NCBI GenBank assembly: GCA_023667285.1
Contig: JAMPAK010000001.1
Location: forward strand, 1,694,744 to 1,758,743
Reading direction: 5' to 3'
DNA length: 64,000 nt
Source of the DNA: Muribaculaceae bacterium
GTDB taxonomy: Bacteria > Bacteroidota > Bacteroidia > Bacteroidales > Muribaculaceae
Below, piece by piece: positions 63,919 through 64,000 of the stretch (position 1 is its first letter; every line of letters begins with the position of its first letter). The translations under genes were made by a program, and so were the position numbers. A model generated the notes under the pieces. The model was not told the origin of the DNA, made no database searches, and worked only from the letters and a program-made list of their open reading frames with translations.

Positions 63919-64000
63919 ATGAAAAAACTCATCACCACCTCCCGCAAACAAACCTACTCCCCCATCCTCGGGATACGTGGCTTCGAGACATACCTCAACC
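63919..64000 (+). CDS. Start of an unrecognised gene (truncated by the window)
   Basis: ATG 63919 opens a frame that stays open to the right edge: 27 residues, MKKLITTSRKQTYSPILGIR followed by GFETYLN. It is basic and has no evident signal peptide. A full TAnnTTTG box 35 nt upstream makes a real gene plausible. There is too little sequence to assign a family. Confidence 0.5.
   Translation, partial: MKKLITTSRKQTYSPILGIRGFETYLN

Overview
The window looks like a chromosomal segment of a Bacteroidales bacterium, most likely a gut member of the Muribaculaceae or a close family (inference; no rRNA gene is present to settle it). The evidence is a recurrent TAnnTTTG promoter box with few Shine-Dalgarno sites, a PorV homologue of the Bacteroidota type IX secretion system, a DAHP synthase with a C-terminal chorismate mutase, an HU-CCDC81/SPOR protein, DUF4827, DUF1599 and BT_3928-type genes, and methylmalonyl-CoA mutase. 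Coding density is high and almost everything is core housekeeping, so most of the window is ordinary chromosome rather than a mobile island.

Layout. 1-12.6 kb is read leftward: the start of mutA, then a long tight cluster lysC-lysA-OPT transporter-nrnA-DUF4827-glmM-rlmD, preceded by a TPR lipid-export-like signal-peptide protein. 12.7-21.5 kb is read mainly rightward: a VanX-type dipeptidase, prfC, typA, an HU/SPOR protein, nitroreductase, a DUF2520 protein and a KdsC-like phosphatase, with a MINPP-like phytase candidate on the opposite strand. 21.5-24.3 kb carries an FadL-like outer membrane protein and a Trp/Gly-rich exported protein. 24.5-30.4 kb is gyrA, a TPR protein, DUF1599 and a DoxX-like membrane protein. 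30.3-33 kb is an agmatine-to-putrescine operon. 33.7-38.2 kb is porV-ispF-polyferredoxin-thyA-folA. 38.3-44.4 kb holds pgk, a PepSY-like protein, DAHP synthase, tRNA-Pro(GGG), an AI-2E-type permease and an MFS carrier. 44.4-54.9 kb holds ligA, a BCP peroxiredoxin, a DUF115/GT42-like protein, a SulP carrier, an EamA carrier, a 936-residue protein with three complete SGNH esterase domains, and pyrE with two partners. 55-60.7 kb is an operon of an Nfn-type transhydrogenase pair, a TPR/PD40 protein, floA and a PHP phosphatase. 60.7-63.4 kb is a glycosyltransferase followed by two tandem Stealth-family phosphotransferases.

The last 600 bases are the least conventional part. After the second Stealth gene there is a non-coding array of about three and a half GC-rich palindromic modules of roughly 100-120 nt, one small hairpin of which shows compensatory changes between copies; then a promoter and the first 27 codons of an unrecognised gene. 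Other points worth a second look are the triple esterase, the tandem Stealth pair, a NapH-NapG-like fusion with an internal Tat-like motif, probable leaderless starts, and a glycine at the gyrase position equivalent to E. coli GyrA Asp87. Where alternative starts exist, I chose those giving signal peptides, family-like N-termini, or positions downstream of a promoter box or terminator.
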